From the NCBI GenBank assembly GCA_945890905.1, contig CAMDDI010000013.1:1-22577 (forward strand): a stretch of DNA of 22,577 nt, in the 5' to 3' direction. The notes below the pieces were generated by a model that did not search any database, was not told the DNA's origin, and saw only the letters and a list, made by a program, of their open reading frames with translations. This document shows, piece after piece, positions 1 through 7,603 of the stretch (position 1 is its first letter; the number at the start of each line of letters is the position of its first letter). The stretch is from Bacteriovorax stolpii (GTDB lineage: Bacteria; Bdellovibrionota; Bacteriovoracia; Bacteriovoracales; Bacteriovoracaceae). The translations under genes were made by a program, and so were the position numbers.

Positions 1-489
1 ATCATTATCTTGAAGAGCAAAATGCAGAAATGACCTTGCATCTTCCACAGTGGCAGGGACCAGGATTTTCATTCCCGGAATATGGGCAAACCATCCCTCA
101 AAAGAATTTGAATGTTGGGCGGCAACCTGTCGCCCTCCTCCTGTGGTAGTCCGAATCACCAAAGGAACTGAGACCTGACCTCCTGACATATGTCGGAAAG
201 CTGCAGCTGAATTCACAATCTGATCCAGCGCCAAGAAAGCAAAGTTCACTGTCATGATTTCTACAATAGGGCGGAGCCCTCCCATGGCCGCTCCTACTCC
301 TATTCCGGTGAATCCATCTTCAGACAATGGAGCATCAAGAATTCTCTCTGGGCCATACAACTTCAAAAAATCTTTTGTCACAGCGTAGGTTCCACCATAA
401 GCACCTATATCTTCGCCAATGAGAAATACCATAGGATTATTATCGAGGGCACTCTTAAGCCCTTCTTTTAAAGCTTCTCTATAAGTCAT
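1..489 (-). CDS. pdhB: 2-oxo acid (pyruvate/acetoin-type) dehydrogenase E1 beta subunit, partial
   Basis: Partial gene: the first 163 codons are present and the 3' end lies beyond base 1. The reading starts MTYREALKEGLKSALDNN and continues with FLIGEDIGAYGG, ILDAPLSEDGFTGIGVGAAM and an AAQHSNSFEGWFAHIPG segment. These match the conserved N-terminal half of the transketolase-like beta subunit of PdhB/AcoB/BkdB enzymes. With E1 alpha it forms the thiamine-diphosphate heterotetramer that decarboxylates a 2-oxo acid and passes the acyl group to lipoyl-E2. The ATG lies inside the end of the E1 alpha gene (11 bp overlap), so translation is probably coupled. An E2 gene would be expected just left of the window. 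Pyruvate is the likeliest substrate; acetoin or branched-chain acids are not excluded by what is visible. Confidence 0.93.
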   Translation of the reverse strand, partial: MTYREALKEGLKSALDNNPMVFLIGEDIGAYGGTYAVTKDFLKLYGPERILDAPLSEDGFTGIGVGAAMGGLRPIVEIMTVNFAFLALDQIVNSAAAFRHMSGGQVSVPLVIRTTTGGGRQVAAQHSNSFEGWFAHIPGMKILVPATVEDARSFLHFALQDND

Positions 490-1441
490 TTTCATAAAGA
501 TATTTCTCCAAATCTTCCAGTGGCTCAAGCTCACTGTCCTCGGCAAAATTGATAGCTTCCTGCATTTCTTCTTCAACTTTTTTCCCCAGGGATTTGATGG
601 CCTCCTGAGAAATAAGATTTTTTTTCTTCATGTGATCGATAAGGAAATTGATCGGATCTTTTTCTTTCCATTTTATAACTTCTTCTTTACTACGATAGAG
701 CTCAGGATCAAACATGGAGTGAGGCCTAAATCGGTAGGTTCGGAATTCTAAAAAACAAGGACGCCCTTCGCGTTTTATGAAATCTAGCGCTTCTTTAGTC
801 TTCTCAATGACCTCGAATACATTCATTCCATCCACCGACTGAGAAGTGACGTTATGGGCCTCGGCCTTCTTGGGAAGATTTAACTGCGCTTGTGATCGTT
901 CAATAGCAGTACCCATTGCATAGTAATTATTCTCGCAACAAAAGAGCACAGGTATTTTCCAAAGCTCAGCCATATTGAGAGCTTCATGAAAAACACCTTC
1001 GGCTACGGCACCTTCTCCAAAAAAACAAACCGTTTGACGGTCTTCATTTAATTTTTTACTCGCCAGGGCCAGACCAACAGCTTGAGGAATACCTGCAGCG
1101 ACAATTGCATTTCCTCCGTAGAAGCGATCCTCAGTAGAAATGAGGTGCATAGACCCTCCCCGTCCCCTTGAGCATCCTTCGCGTTTTCCAAACATCTCTG
1201 CCATGATGGATTTAGCCGAAACTCCTTTTAAGAGAGCATGGCCATGTTCACGATAAGTCGCCATGACATTATCCTTAGGTCTTAAGAGACTCATGACTCC
1301 GGTTACTACTGCCTCTTCTCCTATATACAAATGTAAAAATCCTCTGATCTTTTCTTGAGTATAAAGCTCAGCGCAGAGTTCCTCCATCCTTCTCACTCTC
1401 ATCATATTATGCAACAGCCTTTGAAGATCATTAGCTTCCAC
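479..1441 (-). CDS. pdhA: 2-oxo acid (pyruvate/acetoin-type) dehydrogenase E1 alpha subunit
   Basis: A 320-residue protein, the usual length for the short heterotetrameric E1 alpha class. Visible family features are KIRGFLHLYIGEEAV near residues 31-45, RGGSMHL near 94-100, and the thiamine-diphosphate binding region GEGAVAEG (142-149) ending in ENNYYAMG (170-177). An RPHSMFDPELYRSKEEV stretch lies toward the C-terminus. I chose the GTG at 1441 because GGAGGA stands 5 bases upstream and the protein then begins just before the conserved LLHNMMRVRRMEEL block. The longer reading starts with TTG at 1483 and has no better site. The start overlaps the acetyl-CoA synthetase stop by 11 bp, and the end overlaps E1 beta by 11 bp, so all three genes form one translationally coupled unit. 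PdhA and AcoA cannot be told apart from sequence alone here. Confidence 0.93.
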   Translation of the reverse strand: MEANDLQRLLHNMMRVRRMEELCAELYTQEKIRGFLHLYIGEEAVVTGVMSLLRPKDNVMATYREHGHALLKGVSAKSIMAEMFGKREGCSRGRGGSMHLISTEDRFYGGNAIVAAGIPQAVGLALASKKLNEDRQTVCFFGEGAVAEGVFHEALNMAELWKIPVLFCCENNYYAMGTAIERSQAQLNLPKKAEAHNVTSQSVDGMNVFEVIEKTKEALDFIKREGRPCFLEFRTYRFRPHSMFDPELYRSKEEVIKWKEKDPINFLIDHMKKKNLISQEAIKSLGKKVEEEMQEAINFAEDSELEPLEDLEKYLYENDL

Positions 1442-3137
1442 TGGCTTCCTCCAAAGTTGAAAGGTCACCTTCTGGCAACCCAAGTTCCCTCGCTTTAAGG
1501 AGACGCCTCATAATTTTTCCACTCCTTGTTTTAGGAAGGTTGTTGATAAACTGAATTTCTCTGGGTGCGAGGGCCGCTCCGAGCCTCTTTCTGGCGTGAG
1601 CAAGAATCTGTAGCTTTTGTTCTTCCGACTGAGCAAAAGCTTTTTTTAAAACGACATAACCCTTGATCATTTCTCCAATCACAGGATCAGGAATACCAAT
1701 TACAGCTGATTCCAGAACAGCGGGGTGATCCATCAGAACGTTTTCGACTTCGAAAGGGCCAATAAGATGCCCCGAAGTCTTGATGACGTCATCCTTCCTT
1801 CCAACAAACCAGTAGTATCCGTCCTGATCTTTTTGTGCAAGATCGCCAGACAGGTACCAATCTCCCACAAAACATTTAGAGTAGCGTTCGGGATTTTCTA
1901 GGTACGCAGTGAACATGGATGGCCAGCCTTTACGAATAGCAATTTCACCTTGCTCATTATTAGCAGCAAATAAAATTTGATCAATCGTAAAATCTTTAAT
2001 GAGAGCGACTTCAATACCAGGGAGTGGTTTTCCCATTGAACCAGGTTTTACAATCATTTTCGCATCATTGGCCATGATGATTCCACCTGTCTCTGTTTGC
2101 CACCAGTTATCGTGAAGAGTTATATGTAAATTCTCTTTAACCCATTTTATGACTTCAGGATTAAGCGGTTCACCAACACTGGAAGCAAATCTTACATGTG
2201 AAAAGTCATAATCCTTCGGCAACTCTTCCCCTGCCTTCATAAGCATCCTCATCGCAGTCGGTGCAGAATACCAGACATCCACTTTAAAATGTTTCAAGAT
2301 CTCATACCACCTAGTTGCATTGAACTCAGCACTATCAATGAGTAAAGTTGCACCATTACAGAGTGGAGAAATGATTCCATAAGAGGTTCCAGTGACCCAA
2401 CCGGGATCTGCTGTACACCAAAAAACATCATTTTCTCGAAGGTCTAAAGCGTATTGTCCTGAAGCTTTATGATAAACCACGGCCTGATGGACGTGAACGG
2501 CACCCTTAGGTTCACCAGTTGTCCCACTGGTAAAATGAAGAAGTGCTGTATCCATCGGTTCAGTTTTTTCTAAGATTGGTGACGGATCAGCTTCATCCAT
2601 TAATTGAAAAAAATCGATCGCACCTGGAACATCTTTAAGAGAACCATCATCATCAATAAGAACGATGTGCCTGAGTGTTGGCAAGGAGTTGAGAATAGGT
2701 AAAACTTTCTTGCGGAAAAGTGATGCCTGAGAAAAGACGGCCTTCGCCTTACCCTTACTCATCCTTGCTAAGATGGGTCCTGGCCCGAATGCCGGAAACA
2801 ATGGAGAAAAAACGGAACCTAAGCGCAAAGTTCCAAGGGCCACAGTATAAAGTTCGGGGACTCGGGTTGATAAAGAAAAAAGAACGTCCCCTTTTTTCAT
2901 TCCCAATTTTTTAAGAGCATTTGCAAATTTAAATGTATCGTTAGTCAGTTTTTCATAGGAAATGTCTATGACTTCAGGTCGCTCCGATGACCAAGAAAGC
3001 GGCACATAGCGAATGGCCGTTGAATTGCGGCTGGATCCTGCAACCTTCCGATCAAGTGCCTCATGGCATATATTAATAAACCCATCTTCTTTTAACTGAG
3101 CCGTAACTTTTTCATTCCAATTAACCAGGTCTTCCAT
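1431..3137 (-). CDS. acsA: Acetyl-CoA synthetase / short-chain acyl-CoA synthetase (AMP-forming)
   Basis: A 568-residue member of the ANL adenylate-forming superfamily, close in length to the Bacillus AcsA type. It activates acetate (or another short acid) with ATP to an acyl-adenylate and transfers it to CoA. Motifs are the P-loop FTSGTTGEPKG near 202-212, WWQTETGG near 345-352, YLSGDLA near 428-434 and the hinge GRKDDVIKTSGH near 446-457. The C-terminal PKTRSGKIMRR carries the catalytic lysine (K541), which in this family is controlled by acetylation. The ATG at 3137 follows an AGAGG site. It lies 15 bp after the CMD-family gene and overlaps E1 alpha, so the operon can make acetyl-CoA from both acetate and a 2-oxo acid. 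Propionate or another short acid remains possible. Confidence 0.92.
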   Translation of the reverse strand: MEDLVNWNEKVTAQLKEDGFINICHEALDRKVAGSSRNSTAIRYVPLSWSSERPEVIDISYEKLTNDTFKFANALKKLGMKKGDVLFSLSTRVPELYTVALGTLRLGSVFSPLFPAFGPGPILARMSKGKAKAVFSQASLFRKKVLPILNSLPTLRHIVLIDDDGSLKDVPGAIDFFQLMDEADPSPILEKTEPMDTALLHFTSGTTGEPKGAVHVHQAVVYHKASGQYALDLRENDVFWCTADPGWVTGTSYGIISPLCNGATLLIDSAEFNATRWYEILKHFKVDVWYSAPTAMRMLMKAGEELPKDYDFSHVRFASSVGEPLNPEVIKWVKENLHITLHDNWWQTETGGIIMANDAKMIVKPGSMGKPLPGIEVALIKDFTIDQILFAANNEQGEIAIRKGWPSMFTAYLENPERYSKCFVGDWYLSGDLAQKDQDGYYWFVGRKDDVIKTSGHLIGPFEVENVLMDHPAVLESAVIGIPDPVIGEMIKGYVVLKKAFAQSEEQKLQILAHARKRLGAALAPREIQFINNLPKTRSGKIMRRLLKARELGLPEGDLSTLEEASGS

Positions 3138-3152
3138 ACAACCTCTAGACGA

Positions 3153-3509
3153 TCATGTTTTATTTCCGGCTTCAAACTGAGTGAGAGCTTCTAAGGCTTC
3201 GCAACCATAAATGAGGCCAGGCCCACCTGCCATCATAACTGCTAAACCTATGGTTTCTAAAAGCTCTTCCCTTGACGCTCCTGCCTTTAAAGCGTCATGT
3301 ACATGGTAAGCAATACAACCTGCACATGGAGTCGTAATTGATATGGAAAGGGCCATGAGTTCTTTAATTTTCCTGGGAAGAACTCCATCTTGAAGAGACT
3401 GCTGATGAAGCTGAGCGAATCCTTTCATTGAACCGGGAATTTCACTCGAAAGTTTTCCGGCAAGTGATTGCAAACGATGATACTTCTCTGGATAAGTTTC
3501 ATTCGCCAT
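3153..3509 (-). CDS. Carboxymuconolactone decarboxylase / AhpD-like family protein
   Basis: A 118-residue single-domain protein of the CMD/AhpD fold. The redox motif C62-A-G-C65 followed by H69 in PCAGCIAYHVHDALKAGAS is the AhpD-type CxxC-x3-H signature, and the C-terminal part (ETIGLAVMMAGGPGLIYG) is typical of the family. Such proteins act as thiol peroxidase-like or disulfide-reducing helpers; the real substrate here is unknown. The ATG at 3509 has a strong GGAGG site 7 bases upstream. It sits 18 bp after the cytochrome c gene and 15 bp before acetyl-CoA synthetase, which supports membership of the same operon. A redox or peroxide-defence role beside dehydrogenase enzymes is an inference. 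Confidence 0.85.
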   Translation of the reverse strand: MANETYPEKYHRLQSLAGKLSSEIPGSMKGFAQLHQQSLQDGVLPRKIKELMALSISITTPCAGCIAYHVHDALKAGASREELLETIGLAVMMAGGPGLIYGCEALEALTQFEAGNKT

Positions 3510-3527
3510 ACGGTTTCCTCCAAAAAA

Positions 3528-3968
3528 TTATTTAAAAGTGTTAATGTAATGAGTAAGTGACCAAACCTCTTCTTCAGTCAAAACGTCCATCCATTGAGGC
3601 ATGTCTCCTTTTCCCTCAGCTACTTGAATAAATATTGTATGATTGCTTAGAGTCTTGCTTGCGTTCTGCAGATTTACAGCCTTAACACCATATTTTTTTG
3701 ATACCGGCCCATCACCCTTCCCTTGAGGACCATGACATTGCAAACAATGTTTAACATAAATACCCTCCCCTTCTTTGGAGAGCTTCGGATCCACCATCGG
3801 TGTATAAGGTTTCTTTTCAAGCCAGCGTATGTATCCGTGCCTAAGTATTTTTCCGTCAACTTCTATCCCTTTAAAATAGGAAGGAAGCGCTTGCATCTCG
3901 CTCTTATTTCTTTCACCGTATAAAACATAAGGGAAAAGTAAAAGTGTCATGAAAAATGCTAAATACAT
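3528..3968 (-). CDS. Secreted monoheme class I cytochrome c
   Basis: A 146-residue protein with an N-terminal hydrophobic stretch (YLAFFMTLLLFPYVLYG) that looks like a Sec signal or membrane anchor. It has one heme-binding site, C75-L-Q-C78-H79, followed by GPQGKGDG as in small class I cytochromes. The likely distal heme ligand is M123 in GDMPQW, and a final helix EEEVWSLTHYINTF completes the fold. It would carry electrons in the periplasm; its partners are not shown. I prefer the ATG at 3968 (AAAGG upstream) over an in-frame TTG at 3977. It is the first gene of the leftward operon leading to the acetyl-CoA synthetase and E1 genes, an unusual partner for them. Confidence 0.88.
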   Translation of the reverse strand: MYLAFFMTLLLFPYVLYGERNKSEMQALPSYFKGIEVDGKILRHGYIRWLEKKPYTPMVDPKLSKEGEGIYVKHCLQCHGPQGKGDGPVSKKYGVKAVNLQNASKTLSNHTIFIQVAEGKGDMPQWMDVLTEEEVWSLTHYINTFK

Positions 3969-4690
3969 AAATCCCAACCTTTGTTAGTCGATTCGATCCT
4001 ATTCACCTTATATTTTTAAGAGTTTTTATTACAAGACTTAACGTATTATGATTAACACTAATTTATATTCGCTTAAGATACCGACCAAACCTGACTTTTT
4101 CTGCTTGCGCCAATTTTTTTTCAAGCCATGACAAGGGTTTTACTTCATTTTCAATTCAAACATGATTTGAAAATCAGGAGGAAGAACATGTCATACTGCC
4201 TTCTGTGGGCACAGGCAATGCCACATCTGTCGTAGGCAACGGTTTGAAGAGCTCGAGTGCCATCATCTTATTTCTTGAACTTAGATGAGAACTGCCACTA
4301 CCATAAACAAAAAAATCCAGGCCCTTGGATGATCAAAGAAAGATAAACGCCCCTTTAATTTCACAAGAGAAGAGGAATAAGAATTTCACGTTGCATCTTG
4401 CATGTCCTCTTCAGAAGCAAAGCCATTCTTTATAAATAAAGTAAGCTTGTACTTTGTCTCGATTAATGTTTATCAAGAAATCCATTTCGAAAACTAAATC
4501 TTGGCTTAATATTATTCAGTCGCACTGGATTGGTATCACTCCATCCACACTAAACGCATTTGATAAGTATTGAAGCTATGTGTTCATGACATAAATTAGT
4601 TCCCAGATTGGCCATGATCAGTTTCAAATCGTTTTTCTAGGATCAGAATTCTTTTTGAGGTCGAAATTTAACATCCAACAGGAGGTCTTT
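3969..4690. other. Long intergenic region between divergent operons
   Basis: This 722-base stretch separates the leftward cytochrome/acs operon from the rightward hsp20 group, so it must hold promoters for both. I see no long ORF. A strong ribosome binding site with a short broken Cys-rich reading frame lies at 4175-4278 and is listed separately. A weak sigma70-like pair, TTGAAG at 4570 and TAAATT at 4592 with a 16-base spacer, could serve hsp20. I found no CIRCE element and no convincing heat-shock sigma32 promoter. Confidence 0.6.
4188..4278 (+). pseudogene. Possible frameshifted Cys-rich (zinc-ribbon-like) small gene
   Basis: A very good ribosome binding site (AGGAGG, 4176-4181) precedes ATG 4188. 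The ATG frame closes after 15 codons at 4235 (MSYCLLWAQAMPHLS). The +1 frame runs from 4189 to a stop at 4276-4278 and reads CGHRQCHICRRQRFEELECHH, with five cysteines and several histidines like a metal-binding finger, but it has no start codon of its own. A single-base indel near 4200 would join MSYC to that frame. It could be a decayed gene, a sequencing error or chance. No family was recognised. Confidence 0.22.
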
Positions 4691-5155
4691 ATGTCATTAC
4701 TTGGAAATCATTCACTCACTACGAGAAGTCAGAATCCCTTTTCTCTCTGGAAAAAAGATATGAACCAACTAATGCGAAAATTCGATGATGACTTTGGAAC
4801 ATTCAACATCGAAACAAGCGATTTTATGCCAAATGTAGAGATTAAAGAAAAGGATAAATCCTACATCGTTTGTGCTGAAGTTCCTGGCATGAAAGAAAGT
4901 GATATTAATGTCACGTTCAGCGGCAACAATCTCATTCTAGAAGGAGAAAGAAAGTCTGAGAGCAAGGAAGAAAAAGAGGGTTACTATACTTCAGAATTTA
5001 GTTACGGCAGTTTTTACCGCTCCATCCCCATGGAGGAAGAAGTCAACGCCGACTCAGTAAAAGCTTCTTATAAAGATGGCATTTTAACTGTTGAGATGGA
5101 TAAAGTTAAGCCAAGCAATCATAAAACTAAAAAAATTCCAGTTCTTAAATCGTAA
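4691..5155 (+). CDS. Small heat shock protein, Hsp20/alpha-crystallin family
   Basis: A 154-residue ATP-independent holdase chaperone that binds unfolding proteins in the cytoplasm. The alpha-crystallin domain runs from about residue 40 (MPNVEIKEKDKSYIV) through the conserved AEVPGMKESDINV to the signature KDGILTVEM. The tail carries IPV, the I-x-V/I anchor motif that docks into neighbouring subunits during oligomer assembly. I place the start at ATG 4691 because AGGAGG lies directly upstream; the longer frame from 4655 lacks a site. It heads the plus-strand stress group and is followed after 64 bp by the erythromycin-esterase-like gene, with an intervening hairpin. Confidence 0.95.
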   Translation: MSLLGNHSLTTRSQNPFSLWKKDMNQLMRKFDDDFGTFNIETSDFMPNVEIKEKDKSYIVCAEVPGMKESDINVTFSGNNLILEGERKSESKEEKEGYYTSEFSYGSFYRSIPMEEEVNADSVKASYKDGILTVEMDKVKPSNHKTKKIPVLKS

Positions 5156-5159
5156 AAAA

Positions 5160-5197
5160 ATAGCAGGAAGAGGTTATTTATAATCTCTTCCTGCTAT
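5160..5197 (-). terminator. 13-bp hairpin with U-tract only on the minus strand
   Basis: The arms 5160-5172 and 5185-5197 are perfectly complementary (ATAGCAGGAAGAG against CTCTTCCTGCTAT). In plus-strand RNA the stem is flanked by A-runs on both sides, so it lacks the trailing U-tract of a terminator for hsp20. In minus-strand RNA the stem is followed by UAUUUUUUU and looks like a canonical intrinsic terminator, although no leftward gene is visible to its right. It may instead stabilise the hsp20 mRNA 3' end. Confidence 0.6.
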
Positions 5198-5219
5198 AAA
5201 AAAACCTATGAGGTTTAAA

Positions 5220-6521
5220 ATGACGAACTATCAGCAGGAAATTATCAATAAAGCAATGCCACTGAAAGGTGAGACATCGATTCACCCCTTAGTTAACTCA
5301 CTTAAAGATAAAAAAATTGTCATGATTGGTGAAGCTAGCCATGGGACTCAGGAATATTACAAATGGAGACAACTCATTTCTCAAGAATTGATAAATCAAC
5401 ATGGTTTTAATTTTATCTCAGTTGAAGGTGACTGGCCCGCTTGCCAGCGAATTAATCGATTCATAAAAGCTCAAGAACGCGGAGACAGTCACAGGATTCT
5501 TTCGACTTTCGATCGCTGGCCTACGTGGATGTGGGCCAATCAAGAACTGGAGTGGTTTACAGACTGGCTTAAAAAATGGAATGAAAGAACGGAATCGAAA
5601 GTTTCGTTTTATGGATTAGACATCTACTCGTTTTATGAATCTGTTGATCAGGTCATATCTACTTTGCACACAATTGACCCTGAGCTTGCCAAATTGGCAG
5701 AACAAAAATATGCCTGTCTTGAGCCTTTTCGCCATGATGAAAAGTTATATGCCAAATCTCTTTTTAAAACGCCTGAAGGTTGCAAAAAACAAGTCATAGA
5801 TATTTTGGAAGAAACATTAAAAAAGAAGATTCTCTCAGGTAAACAAGACGAAACATGGCTCAACATTCAGCAAAATGCGCAAATTGTTGCCAATGCAGAA
5901 AAATATTATCGAGCAATGGTGTTTGGGGAAGAAGATTCCTGGAATGTTAGAGATGAGCACATGATGTCAACTCTGGAAATGTTGCTGCAACATCACGGAG
6001 CGGATTCCAAAGCGATTGTTTGGGCACACAATACCCATGTGGGAGATTATCGAGCGACTGATATGGTTACAAATGGTCAGTTAAATATTGGGGGACTGGC
6101 CAGAGAGATATTCGGTCCAGAAAATGTGGGCCTCGTCGGTTTTGGTTCATATGATGGTTCGGTAACGGCTTCTTACATGTGGAATGGTCCGATCTTGAAA
6201 TACGATATACCAGAAGCCAGACTGGGAAGTGTAGAAAACGCCTGTCATCAGGTAATCGGAAATGTAGGCTGCTCTGATTTCTATTTAATTTTCGATCCTC
6301 TTGATCATGGATCACCTTTGAATCAAGTCATGGATCATCGAGCAATAGGTGTTGTTTATGATCCGGACATTGAACATCGCGGAAATTATGTCCCGACTTC
6401 ATTATCCAATCGCTATGATGCATTTATTTATATTGATCGATCAAATTCATTAACACCGATTCAAGCACATTTTGATAAGAAGAAATTTCCAGAAACGTAT
6501 CCATTCGGGAACAGAATGTAA
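5220..6521 (+). CDS. Erythromycin esterase-like hydrolase family protein
   Basis: A 433-residue member of the EreA/EreB/succinoglycan-biosynthesis family. Visible motifs are GEASHGTQEYY (residues 37-47, with the family's active-site E and H), VEGDWPACQRIN near 68-79, FYGLDIYSFYESVD near 130-143 and VWAHNTHVGDYRAT in the second half. Family members hydrolyse esters or lactones, but most chromosomal ones have no proven macrolide activity, so resistance should not be assumed. The ATG at 5220 is chosen because GAGG stands 6 bases upstream; the ATG at 5208 has no site. It lies between hsp20 and a small membrane protein gene with a 23 bp gap, which suggests a stress-related cytoplasmic role. Confidence 0.88.
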   Translation: MTNYQQEIINKAMPLKGETSIHPLVNSLKDKKIVMIGEASHGTQEYYKWRQLISQELINQHGFNFISVEGDWPACQRINRFIKAQERGDSHRILSTFDRWPTWMWANQELEWFTDWLKKWNERTESKVSFYGLDIYSFYESVDQVISTLHTIDPELAKLAEQKYACLEPFRHDEKLYAKSLFKTPEGCKKQVIDILEETLKKKILSGKQDETWLNIQQNAQIVANAEKYYRAMVFGEEDSWNVRDEHMMSTLEMLLQHHGADSKAIVWAHNTHVGDYRATDMVTNGQLNIGGLAREIFGPENVGLVGFGSYDGSVTASYMWNGPILKYDIPEARLGSVENACHQVIGNVGCSDFYLIFDPLDHGSPLNQVMDHRAIGVVYDPDIEHRGNYVPTSLSNRYDAFIYIDRSNSLTPIQAHFDKKKFPETYPFGNRM

Positions 6522-6544
6522 AATTTTTCAAGAAGGAGAATCCC

Positions 6545-6985
6545 ATGAAATCGAACTCATTGAACATTGGTCAAACTCGTATCGTGACAGTTGAGCACGG
6601 CTTCTCATGGCTTGAAAAGTATGCATTAAAAGGATCTCATCCCCGAGCTTTATTTCTAGATGCGTTGGGAATTGTCTGGTTCTTTTATTTCTTTTGGCTT
6701 CAAAGTTGGCAAATGGCCTTGGCGTCAATTATCACAGCAAGATTACTTGCCTCCTCAGCTGTCATGCAAGTAAGTCCCCAAAAGATGTCTGAAACTATCT
6801 TAGGGAAGATAGCCCTTCTTCATCTACAACCTGCAAATTTCATCATTCAATTTTTAGGATTTATCGGCTTAAGCTATGGCGTATGGTTGCATTCCATCGA
6901 ATACATCTTGCTCGGTGTTTCAGCAATACTTATAGGACATCTTTATGGATGGGAAAAAGTCAGTTCAAGCTTGGAAAACAAATAA
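6545..6985 (+). CDS. Small polytopic membrane protein of unknown function
   Basis: I do not recognise a family. The 146-residue product has a polar N-terminus of about 35 residues. About four hydrophobic segments follow: around ALFLDALGIVWFFYFFWL, the ALASIITARLLASSAVM stretch, FIIQFLGFIGLSYGVWL, and IEYILLGVSAILIGHLYGW. It is therefore likely an inner-membrane protein. The ATG follows AAGGAG with good spacing, 23 bp after the esterase-like gene, so the two are probably co-transcribed. Confidence 0.78.
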   Translation: MKSNSLNIGQTRIVTVEHGFSWLEKYALKGSHPRALFLDALGIVWFFYFFWLQSWQMALASIITARLLASSAVMQVSPQKMSETILGKIALLHLQPANFIIQFLGFIGLSYGVWLHSIEYILLGVSAILIGHLYGWEKVSSSLENK

Positions 6986-7040
6986 GCAATGAAACGCATT
7001 TTTTACTTTTTTAGTATCAATGTTAACAAGGAGCTCTTTC

Positions 7041-7163
7041 ATGAAAACGATATCAATCAAGATACCATTAGTAAAAAGATGTGATGCTGAATGCTTCGCA
7101 GAGAGTATTACCGTAGGTCTTATTAAAGGAATAGTAAACTGCCAGACTTACAGAGCAGCATGA
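7041..7163 (+). CDS. 40-residue microprotein coupled to the metallopeptidase gene
   Basis: This short ORF has a strong AAGGAG site 7-8 bases before ATG 7041. Its stop overlaps the next gene's start in an ATGA (7160-7163). The product begins MKTISIKIPLVKRCDAECF, holds three cysteines (C14, C18, C34) and ends CQTYRAA. No family was recognised. The ISIKIP start resembles the beta strand of ribbon-helix-helix proteins, but the rest does not clearly fit. It may be a real small protein or a leader peptide that delivers ribosomes to the metallopeptidase gene, which has no ribosome binding site of its own. Confidence 0.6.
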   Translation: MKTISIKIPLVKRCDAECFAESITVGLIKGIVNCQTYRAA

Positions 7164-7552
7164 AAATTAAAGTGGCAAAAGAACTTATGTGGATGCTACC
7201 TTACATTGAAGAAAGCTATAAGCTTTTACCACAAGGAACCAAAATAACACGACTTGGGTGCTGGAAAGGTAATAATCGCTATGGGAAAGACGTAGTGGCT
7301 TCTATCTTCACCAATGATGATAAAAATTTCAGAGTCTATTTGCACCTTTACAATTCTTACAACCCTTCCAAGGTAATTAAAAAATACACAAAGAGTATGT
7401 TAATAAAAACTTTAGCACATGAACTCGCACACGTTATTGAAATGGGTAAACACACACCTCAGTTTAGAAAATTAGAAAAGCGTTTGGTGAGACGTTTTTT
7501 ACAAATGAGTCCTAAAAGTAACTACTCTGAGTTCGTGTCGAAGAAGCATTGA
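7160..7552 (+). CDS. SprT-like zinc metallopeptidase
   Basis: A 130-residue protein with the zincin core H87-E-L-A-H91 and a third likely zinc ligand, H98, within HELAHVIEMGKHTPQF. The spacing HExxH-x6-H followed by xxxF is that of SprT/WLM-type minimal gluzincins, which act as cytoplasmic proteases, often on damaged or DNA-bound proteins. No C-terminal zinc ribbon is present, so this is a bare catalytic domain. The start lies inside the stop of the upstream 40-codon ORF (ATGA) and lacks its own Shine-Dalgarno site, implying translational coupling. Its position behind Hsp20 and the esterase-like gene fits a protein-quality role (inference). Confidence 0.75.
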   Translation: MKIKVAKELMWMLPYIEESYKLLPQGTKITRLGCWKGNNRYGKDVVASIFTNDDKNFRVYLHLYNSYNPSKVIKKYTKSMLIKTLAHELAHVIEMGKHTPQFRKLEKRLVRRFLQMSPKSNYSEFVSKKH

Positions 7553-7603
7553 AATCAAAAACTCTTTTAACCATCATTGGATGCAATTTTAATTTCCTAT
7601 TTT

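Noticed and set aside
1442..1483. Upstream TTG start for E1 alpha.
   Set aside because: It would deepen the overlap with the synthetase gene and has no site as good as the GGAGGA before GTG 1441.
4309..4330. Short stem ATCCA/TGGAT followed by seven Us on the minus strand, terminator-like.
   Set aside because: Only 5 bp and no leftward gene upstream to terminate.
4500..4690. CIRCE or sigma32 heat-shock promoter for hsp20.
   Set aside because: No TTAGCACTC inverted repeat and no acceptable CTTGAA/CCCCAT pair; only a weak sigma70-like match.
5220..6521. Macrolide resistance gene (true erythromycin esterase).
   Set aside because: Family membership is clear, but most chromosomal members have no shown macrolide activity and the setting is a stress gene group.
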